Position numbers and translations under genes: made by a program | Notes under the pieces: generated by a model | The model's input: the letters and a program-made list of their open reading frames with translations, nothing else | Databases searched by the model: none | Told to the model about the DNA's origin: nothing | NCBI RefSeq assembly: GCF_026410545.1 | Contig: NZ_JAPMIT010000003.1 | Coordinates: forward strand, 496,001 to 560,000 | Length of the DNA: 64,000 nt | Direction: 5' to 3' | Source: Microbacterium sp. STN6 | Lineage (GTDB): Bacteria > Actinomycetota > Actinomycetes > Actinomycetales > Microbacteriaceae | In this document: piece by piece, positions 16,371 through 25,629 of the stretch | How positions within the stretch are numbered: the first letter of the stretch is position 1 | How the letters are laid out: each line of letters starts with the position of its first letter

Positions 16371-16853
16371 ATGAAACCGCTGACGGAAGCCGACATCCGC
16401 TCATCGTTCGTCAACGCGACGCCCGAGCAGCTGCACCGGCTGCCGATACCGGGGCTGCACGAGACCATCTGGAACGAGCGCGAGTTTCTCGGATGGCGCG
16501 ACCCGGCGGCCGCACACCTCGGCTACATCGTGCACTGGATGGACGACCGACCGACCGGCATCGTCTTACGCGCACCGAACGGGTCGCTTCGAACGGGAAT
16601 CTCGGCGATGTGCTCGCTGTGCCACTCCTCGCAGCCGGCGACGCAGGTGAAGCTGTTCACGGCGCCACGCGCAGGCGAGGCGGGGCGAAATGGCAACAGT
16701 ATCGGCTCATACATTTGCGAGGATCTCGCGTGCCCGCTGCTCATCCGAATCACGCCTCCGCGCGCCGACCAGCGCGAGTTCATCGAGGCGCGGTCGGCGG
16801 GGCTGCTGCGCCGGGTGCAGAACTTCACCGCCGACGTGATGCGGGCGCCGTGA
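16371..16853 (+). CDS. FBP-domain (EF-G-binding treble-clef zinc finger) protein
   Basis: A 160-residue protein of the FBP family, the zinc-finger domain first described in the EF-G-binding fusidic-acid protection protein FusB. Two Cys pairs are visible: CSLC after ISAM, and C-x4-C in YICEDLAC, with LFTAPRAG between them. A SD-like GGGAGG sits 5 bases before the ATG. It probably binds the ribosome or EF-G; a resistance role is not established for chromosomal actinobacterial copies. It is divergent from the MocR gene. Confidence 0.85.
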   Translation: MKPLTEADIRSSFVNATPEQLHRLPIPGLHETIWNEREFLGWRDPAAAHLGYIVHWMDDRPTGIVLRAPNGSLRTGISAMCSLCHSSQPATQVKLFTAPRAGEAGRNGNSIGSYICEDLACPLLIRITPPRADQREFIEARSAGLLRRVQNFTADVMRAP

Positions 16854-16872
16854 AGGGGCGTCGACCAGGAGC

Positions 16873-16956
16873 GGATTGAGGAGCGGCCGTAGGCTGCGTC
16901 TCGAAAACGCGTGGCGCGGCAGGGTTTCGAGACGACGCTTCGCGTCTCCTCAACCC
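16873..16956. repeat. Palindromic intergenic repeat (REP-like)
   Basis: Two inverted arms, GGATTGAGGAG...GTCTCGAAAA and its partner GGGTTTCGAGAC...CTCCTCAACCC, form a long hairpin between the FBP gene and a convergent TetR gene. The same arm design, GGTTGAGGAG-N-GTCTCGAAACC, recurs at 53.6 kb. It could act as a terminator for both genes. Confidence 0.75.
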
Positions 16957-16986
16957 ACATAGGGCAGTTCTTCGACGTCGCGTGTG

Positions 16987-17565
16987 TTACACCCGTTGCG
17001 TGACGAGCCGCCACAGGTACTCGATGCCGGCCGCCATGTCGATCGAGGGGTCAAGCATCCATTGGGTCTGCAGTCCGTCTGCCGCCGCCAACAGCAGGGC
17101 CGAGATCTGTTCGGGGTCGAGGGAGGCGTCGACCGCGCCGGCCGCCTGCTCGTGCCGCACGAGTTCGGCGAACGAGTGCCGAATGGTGGCGTACCGCTCC
17201 ACAAAATATGAGTGCGACGGATGCTCGGGCTCGCTCGCTTCTGTCGAAAGCTGTGCGTACAGCTGCACCAGCCCCGGCACCTCGGCGTTGTGCCGGATCA
17301 GGGCGAGGAACGCGTCGATGCGCTCCGCGCCGGGCAGATCGAAGCTGGCGGCGTCGCGCTCGTCTCTCTTGCGCAGGATCTCGTGGAACAGCTCCTCCTT
17401 CGAGCTGAAGTAGTGCAGCAGGCCGGCCTGGCTGAGCCCGACCGCCTCGGCGAGCTCGCGCACCGAGGTGCGCCGGTAGCCGTTTCGCGCGATCACGTCG
17501 AGCGCGGTCGTGAGAATCTCCTCGCGCTTCGCGACGCCCTTCGCGTACGAACCCCTCGCTGCCAT
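16987..17565 (-). CDS. TetR-family regulator divergent from the beta-glucosidase gene
   Basis: A 192-residue repressor with an N-terminal helix-turn-helix (TSVRELAEAVGLSQAGLLHYFSSKEELF, residues ~33-60) and a helical ligand-binding C-terminal domain of normal length. It is transcribed away from the GH3 beta-glucosidase, and the 75-base gap contains an inverted repeat, so it most likely controls that gene and itself. TetR control of a glycosidase is less usual than LacI control. The ligand is unknown. Confidence 0.9.
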   Translation of the reverse strand: MAARGSYAKGVAKREEILTTALDVIARNGYRRTSVRELAEAVGLSQAGLLHYFSSKEELFHEILRKRDERDAASFDLPGAERIDAFLALIRHNAEVPGLVQLYAQLSTEASEPEHPSHSYFVERYATIRHSFAELVRHEQAAGAVDASLDPEQISALLLAAADGLQTQWMLDPSIDMAAGIEYLWRLVTQRV

Positions 17566-17571
17566 ACCTGA

Positions 17572-17621
17572 ATGCTACGGAACACCGTTTGCCATTCAAA
17601 ACCGAGCGTTATAAGGTTTTG
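17572..17621. promoter_or_regulatory. Divergent promoter/operator between TetR and beta-glucosidase genes
   Basis: On the minus strand TTGAAT (17594-17599) and TAGCAT (17572-17577) are 16 bases apart, and only 6 bases separate the -10 from the TetR ATG, so a leaderless mRNA is predicted. A 7-bp inverted repeat, CAAAACC (17597-17603) and GGTTTTG (17615-17621), overlaps the -35 and lies just upstream of the glucosidase SD, a fitting operator. Confidence 0.5.
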
Positions 17622-17640
17622 CCAGACGCGAAGGAGAGTC

Positions 17641-19977
17641 ATGACCGACACGACCAGCCCAACGGCATCCGCTGCCCTGTTCTTGAACGCGACGCCCGAG
17701 GAGGTTGTGGCCGGCCTCACGCTCGAAGAGAAGGCGTCGCTCACAAGCGGCGCGAGCTTCTGGACGACGAAGGCGGTCGAGCGCGCCGGCGTTCCGGCGA
17801 TCATGCTCACCGACGGGCCGCACGGCGTGCGCAAGCAGCGCGAGGGCAGCGACCACCTGGGCATCGGCGACAGCGTTCCCGCCACGTGCTTCCCGCCCGC
17901 CGTCGCGCTCGGCTCGTCGTTCGACGCCGAATTGCTCGAGCGCGTCGGCGCGGCCCTCGGCGAGGAATCGCAGGCCGAGGGTGTCGCGGTGCTGCTTGGC
18001 CCCGGCATCAACATCAAGCGCTCGCCGCTGTGCGGGCGCAACTTCGAGTACCTCTCGGAAGACCCGCTCGTGTCTGGCGTGCTCGGCTCGGCTCTCGTGC
18101 GCGGGCTGCAGTCGCAGGGCGTCGGCGCCTCGCTCAAGCACTTCGCCGCCAACAACCAGGAGAACGACCGCATGCGCGTCTCCGCCGATATTGACCCGCG
18201 GCCGCTGCGCGAGATCTACCTGCGCGGCTTCCAGCGCGTCGTCGAGGAGGCGCAGCCCTGGACCGTGATGTGCTCGTACAACAGGATCAACGGCGTCTAC
18301 GCGAGCGAGAACCCGTGGCTGCTTACGAGCGTTCTGCGAGACGAGTGGGGCTTCGAGGGGCTCGTCGTCTCCGACTGGGGCGCCGTGAACGACCGCGTCG
18401 CCGGCCTGGTCGCCGGGCTCGACCTCGAGATGCCCGCCAGTTCGGGCAGAACGGATGCCGAGGTCGTGGCTGCCGTTCGTTCGGGGGTTCTCGACGAGGG
18501 GGTGCTCGACGTCGCGGCGGGCCGCTCCGTCGCGCTGGCGCAGAGAGCGGCGCGCGCCGCGCGCGCGGGGGCCTCGTACAACCCCGACGCGCATCATGCG
18601 CTCGCGCGGGAGGCCGCCGCGGCATCCGTGGTTGTGCTGAAGAACGAGGGCGGTGTGCTGCCGCTGGCACCCACGTCGTCGCTCGCCGTCATCGGCGAGC
18701 TGGCGCGCACGCCGCGGTACCAGGGGGCCGGCTCGTCGCTCATCAACCCGACGAGGCTCGACAACGCGCTCGAGGAGATCCGCGCGCGGGCCGCGGGCGA
18801 TGCCGAGGTCGTGTTCGCGGCGGGGTATGGCGAGGGCGGCGCGCCTGGCGAGGGCGGCGCGCACAGCGACGGCGGCGCGCCTGGCGAAGGCGCTGACGAG
18901 CTGGTCGCCGAGGCCGTCGCGGCCGCGCGCGGAGCCGAGACCGTGCTGCTGTTCCTGGGCGTGCCGGCCGAGCTCGAGTCGGAGGGCTTCGATCGCGACG
19001 ACATCGAGCTGCCCGCCGACCAGCTGGCGCTCGCCGACGCCGTCATCGCCGCGAACCACCGCACCGTGGTGGTGCTCTCGAACGGCGGTGTCGTGCGTGT
19101 CGCGCCGTTCGCCGAGCGGGTGCCCGCCATCATCGAGGGCTGGCTGCTCGGCCAGGCCGGCGGAGGCGCCATCGCCGACGTGCTCTACGGCGACGTGAAC
19201 CCGTCGGGCCGCCTCGCCGAGACGATCCCGGTGCGCCTCGCCGACAGCCCCGCCTACCTCGACTTCCCGGGCGAGCACGGCCACGTGCGGTACGGCGAGG
19301 GGCTGTTCGTGGGGTACCGCTGGTACGACGCGCGCGAGGCCCGGGTCTCGTACCCGTTCGGGCACGGCCTGTCGTACACGACGTTCGAGTACTCGAACGC
19401 GCGTGTCGAAGCGGATGCCTCCGGTCTCGTCGTGCGCGTCACCGTCGCGAACACAGGCGGCCGCGATGGCGCCGAGGTGGTGCAGGTCTACACGAGCCTG
19501 CCTGTCTCGGCCGTGGCGCGGGCGCCGCGCGAGCTGAAGGGTTTCGCGAAGGTCGCGCTCGCCGCAGGCTCCTCGCGCGAGGTCGAGATCCGCGTGCGTC
19601 GCGAGGACCTCGCGATCTGGGATACCCGCATCGACGGCTGGGCGGTTGAAGCGGGTGAATACAGGGTCGAGGTTGCGGCGTCGAGCCGCGACATCCGTCA
19701 CACGCTCTCTGTGGACGTCAGCGGCGACGACGTGCTCGTGCCGCTCACGGCCGATTCGTCAATCGGTGAAGTGCTCGCGCACCCCGTGGCAGGGCCGATG
19801 GTTCAGCAGGCGCTTGCCGCGGGTGGCGACGGCGCCGCGAGTGGGCTGCTTGCCGACCCGGCGATGTTCAGGATGCTGGCGTCGTTCCCGATCGGCCGGC
19901 TCGCGTCGTTCCCGGGTATGCCGTTCGGGCCGGAGCAGGTGGAGCAGCTGCTCGCCGCCGCAAACGCGCCGCGGTAG
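17641..19977 (+). CDS. Glycoside hydrolase family 3 beta-glucosidase
   Basis: Hydrolyses terminal beta-linked glucose or related sugars from oligosaccharides or glycosides. No signal peptide, so cytoplasmic. 778 residues from the ATG preceded by AAGGAG. The GH3 N-terminal domain spans ~45-300, with MLTDGPHGVR, KHFAANNQE and the nucleophile aspartate in VVSDWGAVN at about residue 245. The GH3 C-terminal domain (~340-600) and a fibronectin-III-like domain (~640-715) follow. Residues ~400-417 are a Gly-rich repeat (GEGGAPGEGG) in a loop of the second domain, probably slippage-derived. About 60 extra C-terminal residues follow the usual fold. Exact sugar specificity is not visible. Confidence 0.95.
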   Translation: MTDTTSPTASAALFLNATPEEVVAGLTLEEKASLTSGASFWTTKAVERAGVPAIMLTDGPHGVRKQREGSDHLGIGDSVPATCFPPAVALGSSFDAELLERVGAALGEESQAEGVAVLLGPGINIKRSPLCGRNFEYLSEDPLVSGVLGSALVRGLQSQGVGASLKHFAANNQENDRMRVSADIDPRPLREIYLRGFQRVVEEAQPWTVMCSYNRINGVYASENPWLLTSVLRDEWGFEGLVVSDWGAVNDRVAGLVAGLDLEMPASSGRTDAEVVAAVRSGVLDEGVLDVAAGRSVALAQRAARAARAGASYNPDAHHALAREAAAASVVVLKNEGGVLPLAPTSSLAVIGELARTPRYQGAGSSLINPTRLDNALEEIRARAAGDAEVVFAAGYGEGGAPGEGGAHSDGGAPGEGADELVAEAVAAARGAETVLLFLGVPAELESEGFDRDDIELPADQLALADAVIAANHRTVVVLSNGGVVRVAPFAERVPAIIEGWLLGQAGGGAIADVLYGDVNPSGRLAETIPVRLADSPAYLDFPGEHGHVRYGEGLFVGYRWYDAREARVSYPFGHGLSYTTFEYSNARVEADASGLVVRVTVANTGGRDGAEVVQVYTSLPVSAVARAPRELKGFAKVALAAGSSREVEIRVRREDLAIWDTRIDGWAVEAGEYRVEVAASSRDIRHTLSVDVSGDDVLVPLTADSSIGEVLAHPVAGPMVQQALAAGGDGAASGLLADPAMFRMLASFPIGRLASFPGMPFGPEQVEQLLAAANAPR

Positions 19978-20036
19978 TCGCTCGGCACGATGCAGGCCGA
20001 GCGCATTACAGTGAGCGCGAGGCGATTCGGCCAGTG

Positions 20037-20711
20037 ATGGGGGTGGCGATGGGCGAGCAGAAACGCCTTCTCCTTGTCGAGGACGACCCTCAGCTCGGCC
20101 CGATCATCGCCGACGTGCTCTCGGAGACCTACGAGACGACGCTGTGCACCGACGGCATGGACGGCCTGAATGCCGCGCGGCTGGAGGACTTCGACGTGCT
20201 CGTCGTCGACCGACGGCTGCCCTCTCTCGATGGCACCGAGCTCGTGCGCACGCTGCGCGTCGAGCGGTTCAGCGCGCCGATCCTCATGCTGACCGCGCTC
20301 GGAACGACCGGCGACAAGGTCGAGGGGCTGGATGCCGGCGCAAACGACTACCTCGTCAAGCCGTTCGACTTCGACGAGCTGCTCGCCAGGCTGCGCGCCC
20401 TGACGCGCGTCTTCAACCCTGAGTGCCCGCAACTCAGCGTGGGCGAGTGGGCGTTCTTCCCCGAGGAGAACTGCATCCGTTCGCCGCATATCGGTCGCAT
20501 TCTGCTCACGCCGCGCGAATCGCAGCTGCTTCGCCTTTTCGCCGAGAACCCGGAGCGCACCTTCAGCAGGCATCAGATTCTGCACGGCGTGTTCAGCCCT
20601 GACGACACGCCGGGCACCGTCGACACCTACGTGCACTACCTGAGGCGTAAGACGGACAAGGACGTGGTGCTCACCGTGCGCGGGCGCGGCTATCGATTGG
20701 GGCAGCTGTGA
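20037..20711 (+). CDS. OmpR/PhoB-family response regulator
   Basis: Transcription factor of a two-component system. The receiver domain (LLLVEDDPQLG; phospho-Asp in VLVVDRRLPS; Lys in YLVKPFDF) is followed by a winged-helix domain (~130-224) ending in YLRRKTDKDVVLTVRGRGYRLG. 224 residues from this ATG; ATG at 20049 is equally possible. It overlaps the kinase gene by 4 bases and leads an operon with an esterase, an MprF-like protein and a PAP2 phosphatase, which suggests control of cell-envelope functions. Confidence 0.93.
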   Translation: MGVAMGEQKRLLLVEDDPQLGPIIADVLSETYETTLCTDGMDGLNAARLEDFDVLVVDRRLPSLDGTELVRTLRVERFSAPILMLTALGTTGDKVEGLDAGANDYLVKPFDFDELLARLRALTRVFNPECPQLSVGEWAFFPEENCIRSPHIGRILLTPRESQLLRLFAENPERTFSRHQILHGVFSPDDTPGTVDTYVHYLRRKTDKDVVLTVRGRGYRLGQL

Positions 20712-21763
20712 AGCGAGAGTCGGGCCGACCGATCGACAGCGATGCGGCATCCGTTCGCCGCGCCTCCCTCGCCGTCGGCTGGCAGATTGCGCTGGCCGCC
20801 GCCGCAATCGTGGTGGTCGTGGTGGTCGCGGCCGTCGGCTACGTCGTGTACCAGTCGCGGCCGCAGGAGCTGCTCGAGACTCCGCCGCCGGGCGAGACGC
20901 GCATCTACGTCGCGGCCGACAAGGTGCTCGTCGTGCTCGCGATCATCGGCGCGATCGCGATCGTGCTGGCCGGGCTCATCAGCTGGGTAATCGCCCGGCG
21001 GGCGGTTCGACCGTTGGGGGAGGCCCTGCGCATCCAACGCTCCTTCGTGGCCGACGCTGGGCATGAACTCCGCACGCCGCTGGCGGTGCTCGATGCGCGC
21101 ATCCAGATGCTGCAGCGCAGACTGCCGCGCGACCTCGACACGTCGATCGGCCTCGACATCAGCGGCGACCTCGTCGCGATCAGGCAGGACACGGGGGCAC
21201 TCATCGACGTGGTCGCCGATCTGCTGCTCATCGCCGCGGGCGAGCAGGCGCCGGCCGATGCGCCGCCGACCCGGCTGGGCCCGCTCGTTGCCCAGACCGC
21301 CGAATCCATGCAGCTCATCGCCTCGCCGCGTCACGTCACGATCACGGTGAGCATGACCGGGGATGCGCTCACTCCCGTTCCCGAGACGAGCCTGCGCCGG
21401 TGTCTGGTCGCGCTCCTCGACAACGCGATCGCGCACTCGCCCGAGCACGAGGCCGTCACGGTGGAGGTCACGAACCGCGGCCGCACCCTCGAGCTGGTCG
21501 TCACCGACCGCGGCCCGGGCATCCACGGGATCGAGCCCGCCCGCATCTTCGACCGGTTCGCGCACTCGGACCCGACCGGTTCCACCACCGAACGGCGCTC
21601 CGGCTTCGGCATCGGCCTCTCGCTCGTGCGCGACATCGCCGTGCGGCATTCCGGCCGGGTCGAGATTCGACAGACCTCGTCGTTCGGCACCAGCATCGCC
21701 CTCGTGCTGCCCCGGGTTCGCGCAGGCGTTCCCGGCGACAACTCGGCCGGCGAGCCGTCTTAG
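20708..21763 (+). CDS. Sensor histidine kinase (HisKA type)
   Basis: Membrane kinase, 351 residues, GTG start overlapping the regulator stop (GTGA). Two membrane helices (~21-48 and ~75-98) bracket a very short external loop of about 25 residues, so it probably senses within the membrane. No HAMP domain of full length is seen. The H-box is DAGHELRTPLAVLDARIQML, and the HATPase domain has VALLDNAIAHSP, VTDRGPGI and GFGIGLSLVRDI. The stop region holds a small direct repeat (GAGCCGTCTTA twice). Confidence 0.93.
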   Translation: MKRESGRPIDSDAASVRRASLAVGWQIALAAAAIVVVVVVAAVGYVVYQSRPQELLETPPPGETRIYVAADKVLVVLAIIGAIAIVLAGLISWVIARRAVRPLGEALRIQRSFVADAGHELRTPLAVLDARIQMLQRRLPRDLDTSIGLDISGDLVAIRQDTGALIDVVADLLLIAAGEQAPADAPPTRLGPLVAQTAESMQLIASPRHVTITVSMTGDALTPVPETSLRRCLVALLDNAIAHSPEHEAVTVEVTNRGRTLELVVTDRGPGIHGIEPARIFDRFAHSDPTGSTTERRSGFGIGLSLVRDIAVRHSGRVEIRQTSSFGTSIALVLPRVRAGVPGDNSAGEPS

Positions 21764-21845
21764 AGCCGTCTTAGAGACCGGCCGTCAGGATCGAATCAGC
21801 GGGCCATTCGCCCCGCTGTTCCGATCCGAAAGCCGGGAGGTCACC

Positions 21846-23138
21846 GTGTTGCTCGACCTGCTGACGCTGCGCATCGACAAGAGCAGCTTCCTCGTGCCGC
21901 TGGACGTGCTCGCCGCCGTCCTGTGTGTGGTGCTGCTCGTGCGGCGGCCGGGCGGCCGCCTCATCCGCTCTCTCATTGCCTGTGCGCTCGGGGCGGCCAT
22001 CGGCCTGCTCGTGTGCTGGCTCGTCACCGACGTATGGAACGTGTTCGGACTGCCGTTGACGCAGATCACGTGGATGTGGGCGACCCTCGCGTTCGCCGGT
22101 ATCGCTCTGGCGCTGGCGAATCTCAGGGGTAGTCGGCCGTGGCGCAAGGTGGTCGCCATCGTCTCGATCGCCGTCTTCGCCCTCACGGCAGCGGCGGGGA
22201 TCAACGTGGACTTCGGTGCGTATCGGAACCTTAAGGATGCGCTTGGCCTCACCCCGTACCCGGCCATGAGCGCCGCGTACCTGCACGGTCACGAGTCTGC
22301 GATGGCGCCGGCGCTGGGCGCCACGTGGCAGCCGCCGAGCGGCATGCCGTCGAAGGGCAGGGTCGGCACGGTGCGCATTCCGGCCACGAAATCGGGGTTC
22401 GGCGCGAGGATCGCCTCGGTGTATCTGCCGCCGGCGGCCCTCGTCGCCTCGCCGCCCGCGCTGCCGGTCGCGGTGCTGTTCTCCGGCCAGCCGGGCGCCC
22501 CCTCCGACGTCTTCACCGCGGGGCGCGTCGCCCAGATGCTGAACGCGTACGCCCACGCGCACAAGGGGTTGGCCCCGATCGTCGTGGCGCCCGACCAGCT
22601 CGGCCGGCCAGACAAGAACCCCATGTGCGTCGACTCCCCGCTGGGAAAATCGGCGACGTACCTGCTCGTCGACGTGCCGAACTGGATCAGGAGCCACCTG
22701 AACGTCGCCGCCGACCCCCGCTACTGGGCCGTCGGCGGCTACTCGCAGGGCGGAACCTGCTCGATCCAGTTCGGCGCGGGCCACCCCGACCTGTTCCGCT
22801 CGATCATCGACATCTCGGGTGAAGAGGCGCCGACGATCGGCCCGTCGACCGTGCGCGAGGCGTTCGGCGGTTCTGCCGCCGCGTACAAGAAGATCACGCC
22901 GCTCGCCCTGCTCGCCGCGCACCGGCCGTACCCCGACACGCTCGCCATCTTCGGTGTGGGTGCGAACGACGCCAAATACAACAGAATCGAGCACACCATG
23001 GTGACGGCCGCCCACGCCGCGGGCATGACCACCCGCTTCATCGAGTCGCCGAACACCGCGCACGACTGGAACACGGTGCGCTACGTGCTGAAGCGGGCGC
23101 TGCCACAGGTGGCAGACTCCATGGGCCTCGGCGGATGA
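21846..23138 (+). CDS. Membrane-anchored alpha/beta-hydrolase (esterase, Ag85-like)
   Basis: A 430-residue protein with three to four N-terminal membrane helices (to about residue 120) and a large external alpha/beta-hydrolase domain of the esterase/antigen-85 type. The nucleophile serine is in the elbow GGYSQGGTCS; an acid may lie around VGANDAKYN and the catalytic histidine in NTAHDWNTV. Start GTG chosen because GGGAGG lies 5 bases upstream. It follows the sensor kinase and precedes the MprF-like gene by 10 bases. Substrate is unknown; cell-surface lipid or glycolipid is likely by class. Confidence 0.8.
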   Translation: MLLDLLTLRIDKSSFLVPLDVLAAVLCVVLLVRRPGGRLIRSLIACALGAAIGLLVCWLVTDVWNVFGLPLTQITWMWATLAFAGIALALANLRGSRPWRKVVAIVSIAVFALTAAAGINVDFGAYRNLKDALGLTPYPAMSAAYLHGHESAMAPALGATWQPPSGMPSKGRVGTVRIPATKSGFGARIASVYLPPAALVASPPALPVAVLFSGQPGAPSDVFTAGRVAQMLNAYAHAHKGLAPIVVAPDQLGRPDKNPMCVDSPLGKSATYLLVDVPNWIRSHLNVAADPRYWAVGGYSQGGTCSIQFGAGHPDLFRSIIDISGEEAPTIGPSTVREAFGGSAAAYKKITPLALLAAHRPYPDTLAIFGVGANDAKYNRIEHTMVTAAHAAGMTTRFIESPNTAHDWNTVRYVLKRALPQVADSMGLGG

Positions 23139-23148
23139 GGCGGGAATC

Positions 23149-25614
23149 ATGATCGTGATCAAGACTCTTCGCGCCCGGCCGTTCACGTTCGCGCTCGCCG
23201 CCGTGATCGCGGTGCTGGCGCTGGTGACCGGGCCTCTGCACGGGCCGCGGCCCGGCATCCGCTTCATGGTAGGAACCGGCTACGAGCCTGTCGTCGAGCA
23301 GGGGCACTGGTGGACCCTGCTCGTCTCCTCGTTCTTCTCGCAGAACCTGCTCGAGCTGGTCGTGGCACTCGTGCTGGTGGTGGTTCTTGTCGGGGTCGCC
23401 GAGAATCTGATGGGCACGTGGCGCACCGCCCTGGCATTCGCGTTGACGACGGTGGGCGGCACGCTGGTCGGCATCGCCGTGCAGGCGATCGCCCTGGGGG
23501 TGGGCGAGCTGTGGTCGAGGGACGTGGTCGAGCTGGTGACGCTCGACCCGTTCACGGGCATCGCGGGCGTGATCATGGCCGCCAGCGGGTCGGCCAGCGC
23601 CCTCTGGCGGCGACGCATCCGCTGGCTGACGATGCTCGCCACGCTTGTGCTGCTGCTGTATTCCGGCCAGCCGTCTGACCTATACCGGCTCATGGCCGCC
23701 GTTCTCGGGCTCGCCCTCGGAGCGTTGCTGAGCGTCGGCAAGCACATCGAGGTGTGGCGGCGCAGTTCGCACCACGAGGTGCGCGTGCTCATGGCGTCGA
23801 TGCTCGCGATCACCGCGATCGGCCCGGCCATCGTGCTCTACACCGGCACGCGCTTCGGGCCGCTCGCCCCCATCGCCATGCTGCTGGGCAACGATGTGCC
23901 CGACCCGGGTCAGACTCTCGCCCGCTGCCAGGTGCTCGACGTGACGCGACACTGCCTGCGCGAGCTGACGCTCGAACGCATCAGCAGCCCGGGGCCGGTG
24001 ATCGTGTCGATCCTGCCTCTGCTGGTGCTGCTCCTCGTCGCATACGGGCTTCTGAGGGGCCGGCGGTTCGCGCTGGGCCTCGCGGTGGCGATCAACGCGT
24101 TCTTCGCCGTGATCGGCGCGTACTACTTCGGCCTGCTGCCCATCGCCGGAACCCGCTACGTGCCGCGGTTCCGCGGCCACGTCTCGTGGGAGGCGGCCTT
24201 CGCGCTGCTCGTCTCGGTGCTGCTGCCCGCCGCCATCGCGATCGCGCTGCTGGTGCTGCGCCGCAACTTCCCCATTCGTGCCTCCCGCGCCAGCGTGACC
24301 CGTTACATCTGGGTCGTGGCGGTGTCCGCGATCGTGCTGGCATTGCTCTACCTCGGAGTCGGCGCGCTCATGGCGCACACCGGGTTCAGCAGGCCGGTCG
24401 GGTTCGGCGAGCTCGTGAACGATGTCGCGGAGCGGTTCATCCCTGTCTCGTTCCTGCACCATAAGGCGATCGCGTTTCTGCCGACGCAGCCGGCAACGAT
24501 GCTCGTGTATCACGGCGTCGGCCCGGCGTTCTGGCTGATCGTTCTGCTGGCCGCGGTGCGGCCCACCCTCGGCAACCTGCGTCGGGAGCAGACGGGCAAT
24601 GAGGCGCACGTGCGCGACCTGCTCGAGGAGGGCGGGGGAGACTCGTTCTCGTTCATGGCGACGTGGCCGGGCAACTCGTACTGGTTCGATCCCGTGCAGC
24701 GCTTCGCGATCGCGTACCGGGTCGTTGGCCGCGTGGCGATCACCACCGGCGGGCCGTTCGGTTGTCGTGAGGCCAAGGGCGGAGCCATCCGCCGGTTCGC
24801 GCGATACTGCGACGACCAGGGCTGGCTGCCGGTGTTCTACAGCGTCGACGGCGGCCTCACCCCCGTCTTCTCGGCGATGGGCTGGAGCACGATGACGGTC
24901 GCCGAGGAGACGGTGATCCACCCGCAGGACTGGCGCACCACCGGCAAGAAGTGGCAAGACGTTCGCACCGCCATCAATCGGGCGCAGCGCGCGGGCATCA
25001 CGGCCGTCTGGACGGATTGGGATTCACTGCCCGTGACGATCGCCGCGCAGGTGACCGAGATATCAGAGCAGTGGGTCGCCGAGAGGGGACTGCCCGAGAT
25101 GGGGTTCACGCTCGGCAGCGTCGACGAACTGCGCGACCCGGCCGTGCGCCTCATGCTCGCGATCGACGAATCCGAGCGCGTCGAGGCGGTCACGAGCTGG
25201 CTGCCCAGCTATCAGCGCGGCGAGGTCGTCGGCTGGACCCTCGACTTCATGCGCCGGCGGCCGGGCGGCGCCAACGGCGTCATGGAGTTCCTCATCGCCG
25301 AGGCCGCGACGCGGATGCGCGACGACGACATCGACGTCATGTCGCTCTCGGCCGCGCCTCTCGCGCACACCGTGGTCGACCAGGCCGCGCGCTCGCGAAT
25401 CGACCGCCTGCTCGGGTTCATCAGCACCTCGCTTGAGCCCGTCTACGGGTTCCGCTCGCTCCTCGCCTTCAAGCGCAAGTTCCAGCCTGAGCTGCACGAG
25501 CTGATCATGGCCTACCCTGACCCCACGACGTTGCCCGAGATCGGCCTCGCCCTGACCCGGGCCTACCTGCCCGACCTGACGATGCGCCGCGTGGCGCAGC
25601 TGATCCTGACTTAA
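23149..25614 (+). CDS. MprF-like phosphatidylglycerol aminoacyltransferase with rhomboid-like membrane region
   Basis: An 821-residue membrane protein. The first ~480 residues hold about 12 helices; the start resembles a rhomboid fold (GYEPVVEQGHWWTLLVSSFF, then LDPFTGIAGVIMA) but the Ser-His protease pair is not evident. Residues ~485-810 match DUF2156, the cytosolic aminoacyl-tRNA-dependent lipid transferase domain of MprF: FMATWPGNSYWFDP, GRVAITTGGPFG, and VEAVTSWLPSYQRGEVVGWTLDF. MprF enzymes attach lysine or alanine to phosphatidylglycerol and lower surface negative charge, which protects against cationic peptides. Its place in an operon with a two-component system and PAP2 phosphatase supports an envelope-stress role. 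Confidence 0.88.
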   Translation: MIVIKTLRARPFTFALAAVIAVLALVTGPLHGPRPGIRFMVGTGYEPVVEQGHWWTLLVSSFFSQNLLELVVALVLVVVLVGVAENLMGTWRTALAFALTTVGGTLVGIAVQAIALGVGELWSRDVVELVTLDPFTGIAGVIMAASGSASALWRRRIRWLTMLATLVLLLYSGQPSDLYRLMAAVLGLALGALLSVGKHIEVWRRSSHHEVRVLMASMLAITAIGPAIVLYTGTRFGPLAPIAMLLGNDVPDPGQTLARCQVLDVTRHCLRELTLERISSPGPVIVSILPLLVLLLVAYGLLRGRRFALGLAVAINAFFAVIGAYYFGLLPIAGTRYVPRFRGHVSWEAAFALLVSVLLPAAIAIALLVLRRNFPIRASRASVTRYIWVVAVSAIVLALLYLGVGALMAHTGFSRPVGFGELVNDVAERFIPVSFLHHKAIAFLPTQPATMLVYHGVGPAFWLIVLLAAVRPTLGNLRREQTGNEAHVRDLLEEGGGDSFSFMATWPGNSYWFDPVQRFAIAYRVVGRVAITTGGPFGCREAKGGAIRRFARYCDDQGWLPVFYSVDGGLTPVFSAMGWSTMTVAEETVIHPQDWRTTGKKWQDVRTAINRAQRAGITAVWTDWDSLPVTIAAQVTEISEQWVAERGLPEMGFTLGSVDELRDPAVRLMLAIDESERVEAVTSWLPSYQRGEVVGWTLDFMRRRPGGANGVMEFLIAEAATRMRDDDIDVMSLSAAPLAHTVVDQAARSRIDRLLGFISTSLEPVYGFRSLLAFKRKFQPELHELIMAYPDPTTLPEIGLALTRAYLPDLTMRRVAQLILT

Positions 25615-25629
25615 GCGAAAGAGCACGAG

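Noticed and set aside
17596-19701. Long minus-strand open frame across the beta-glucosidase gene
   Set aside because: Arg/His-rich translation without domains, exactly opposite a complete GH3 gene. Typical antisense shadow in high-GC DNA.
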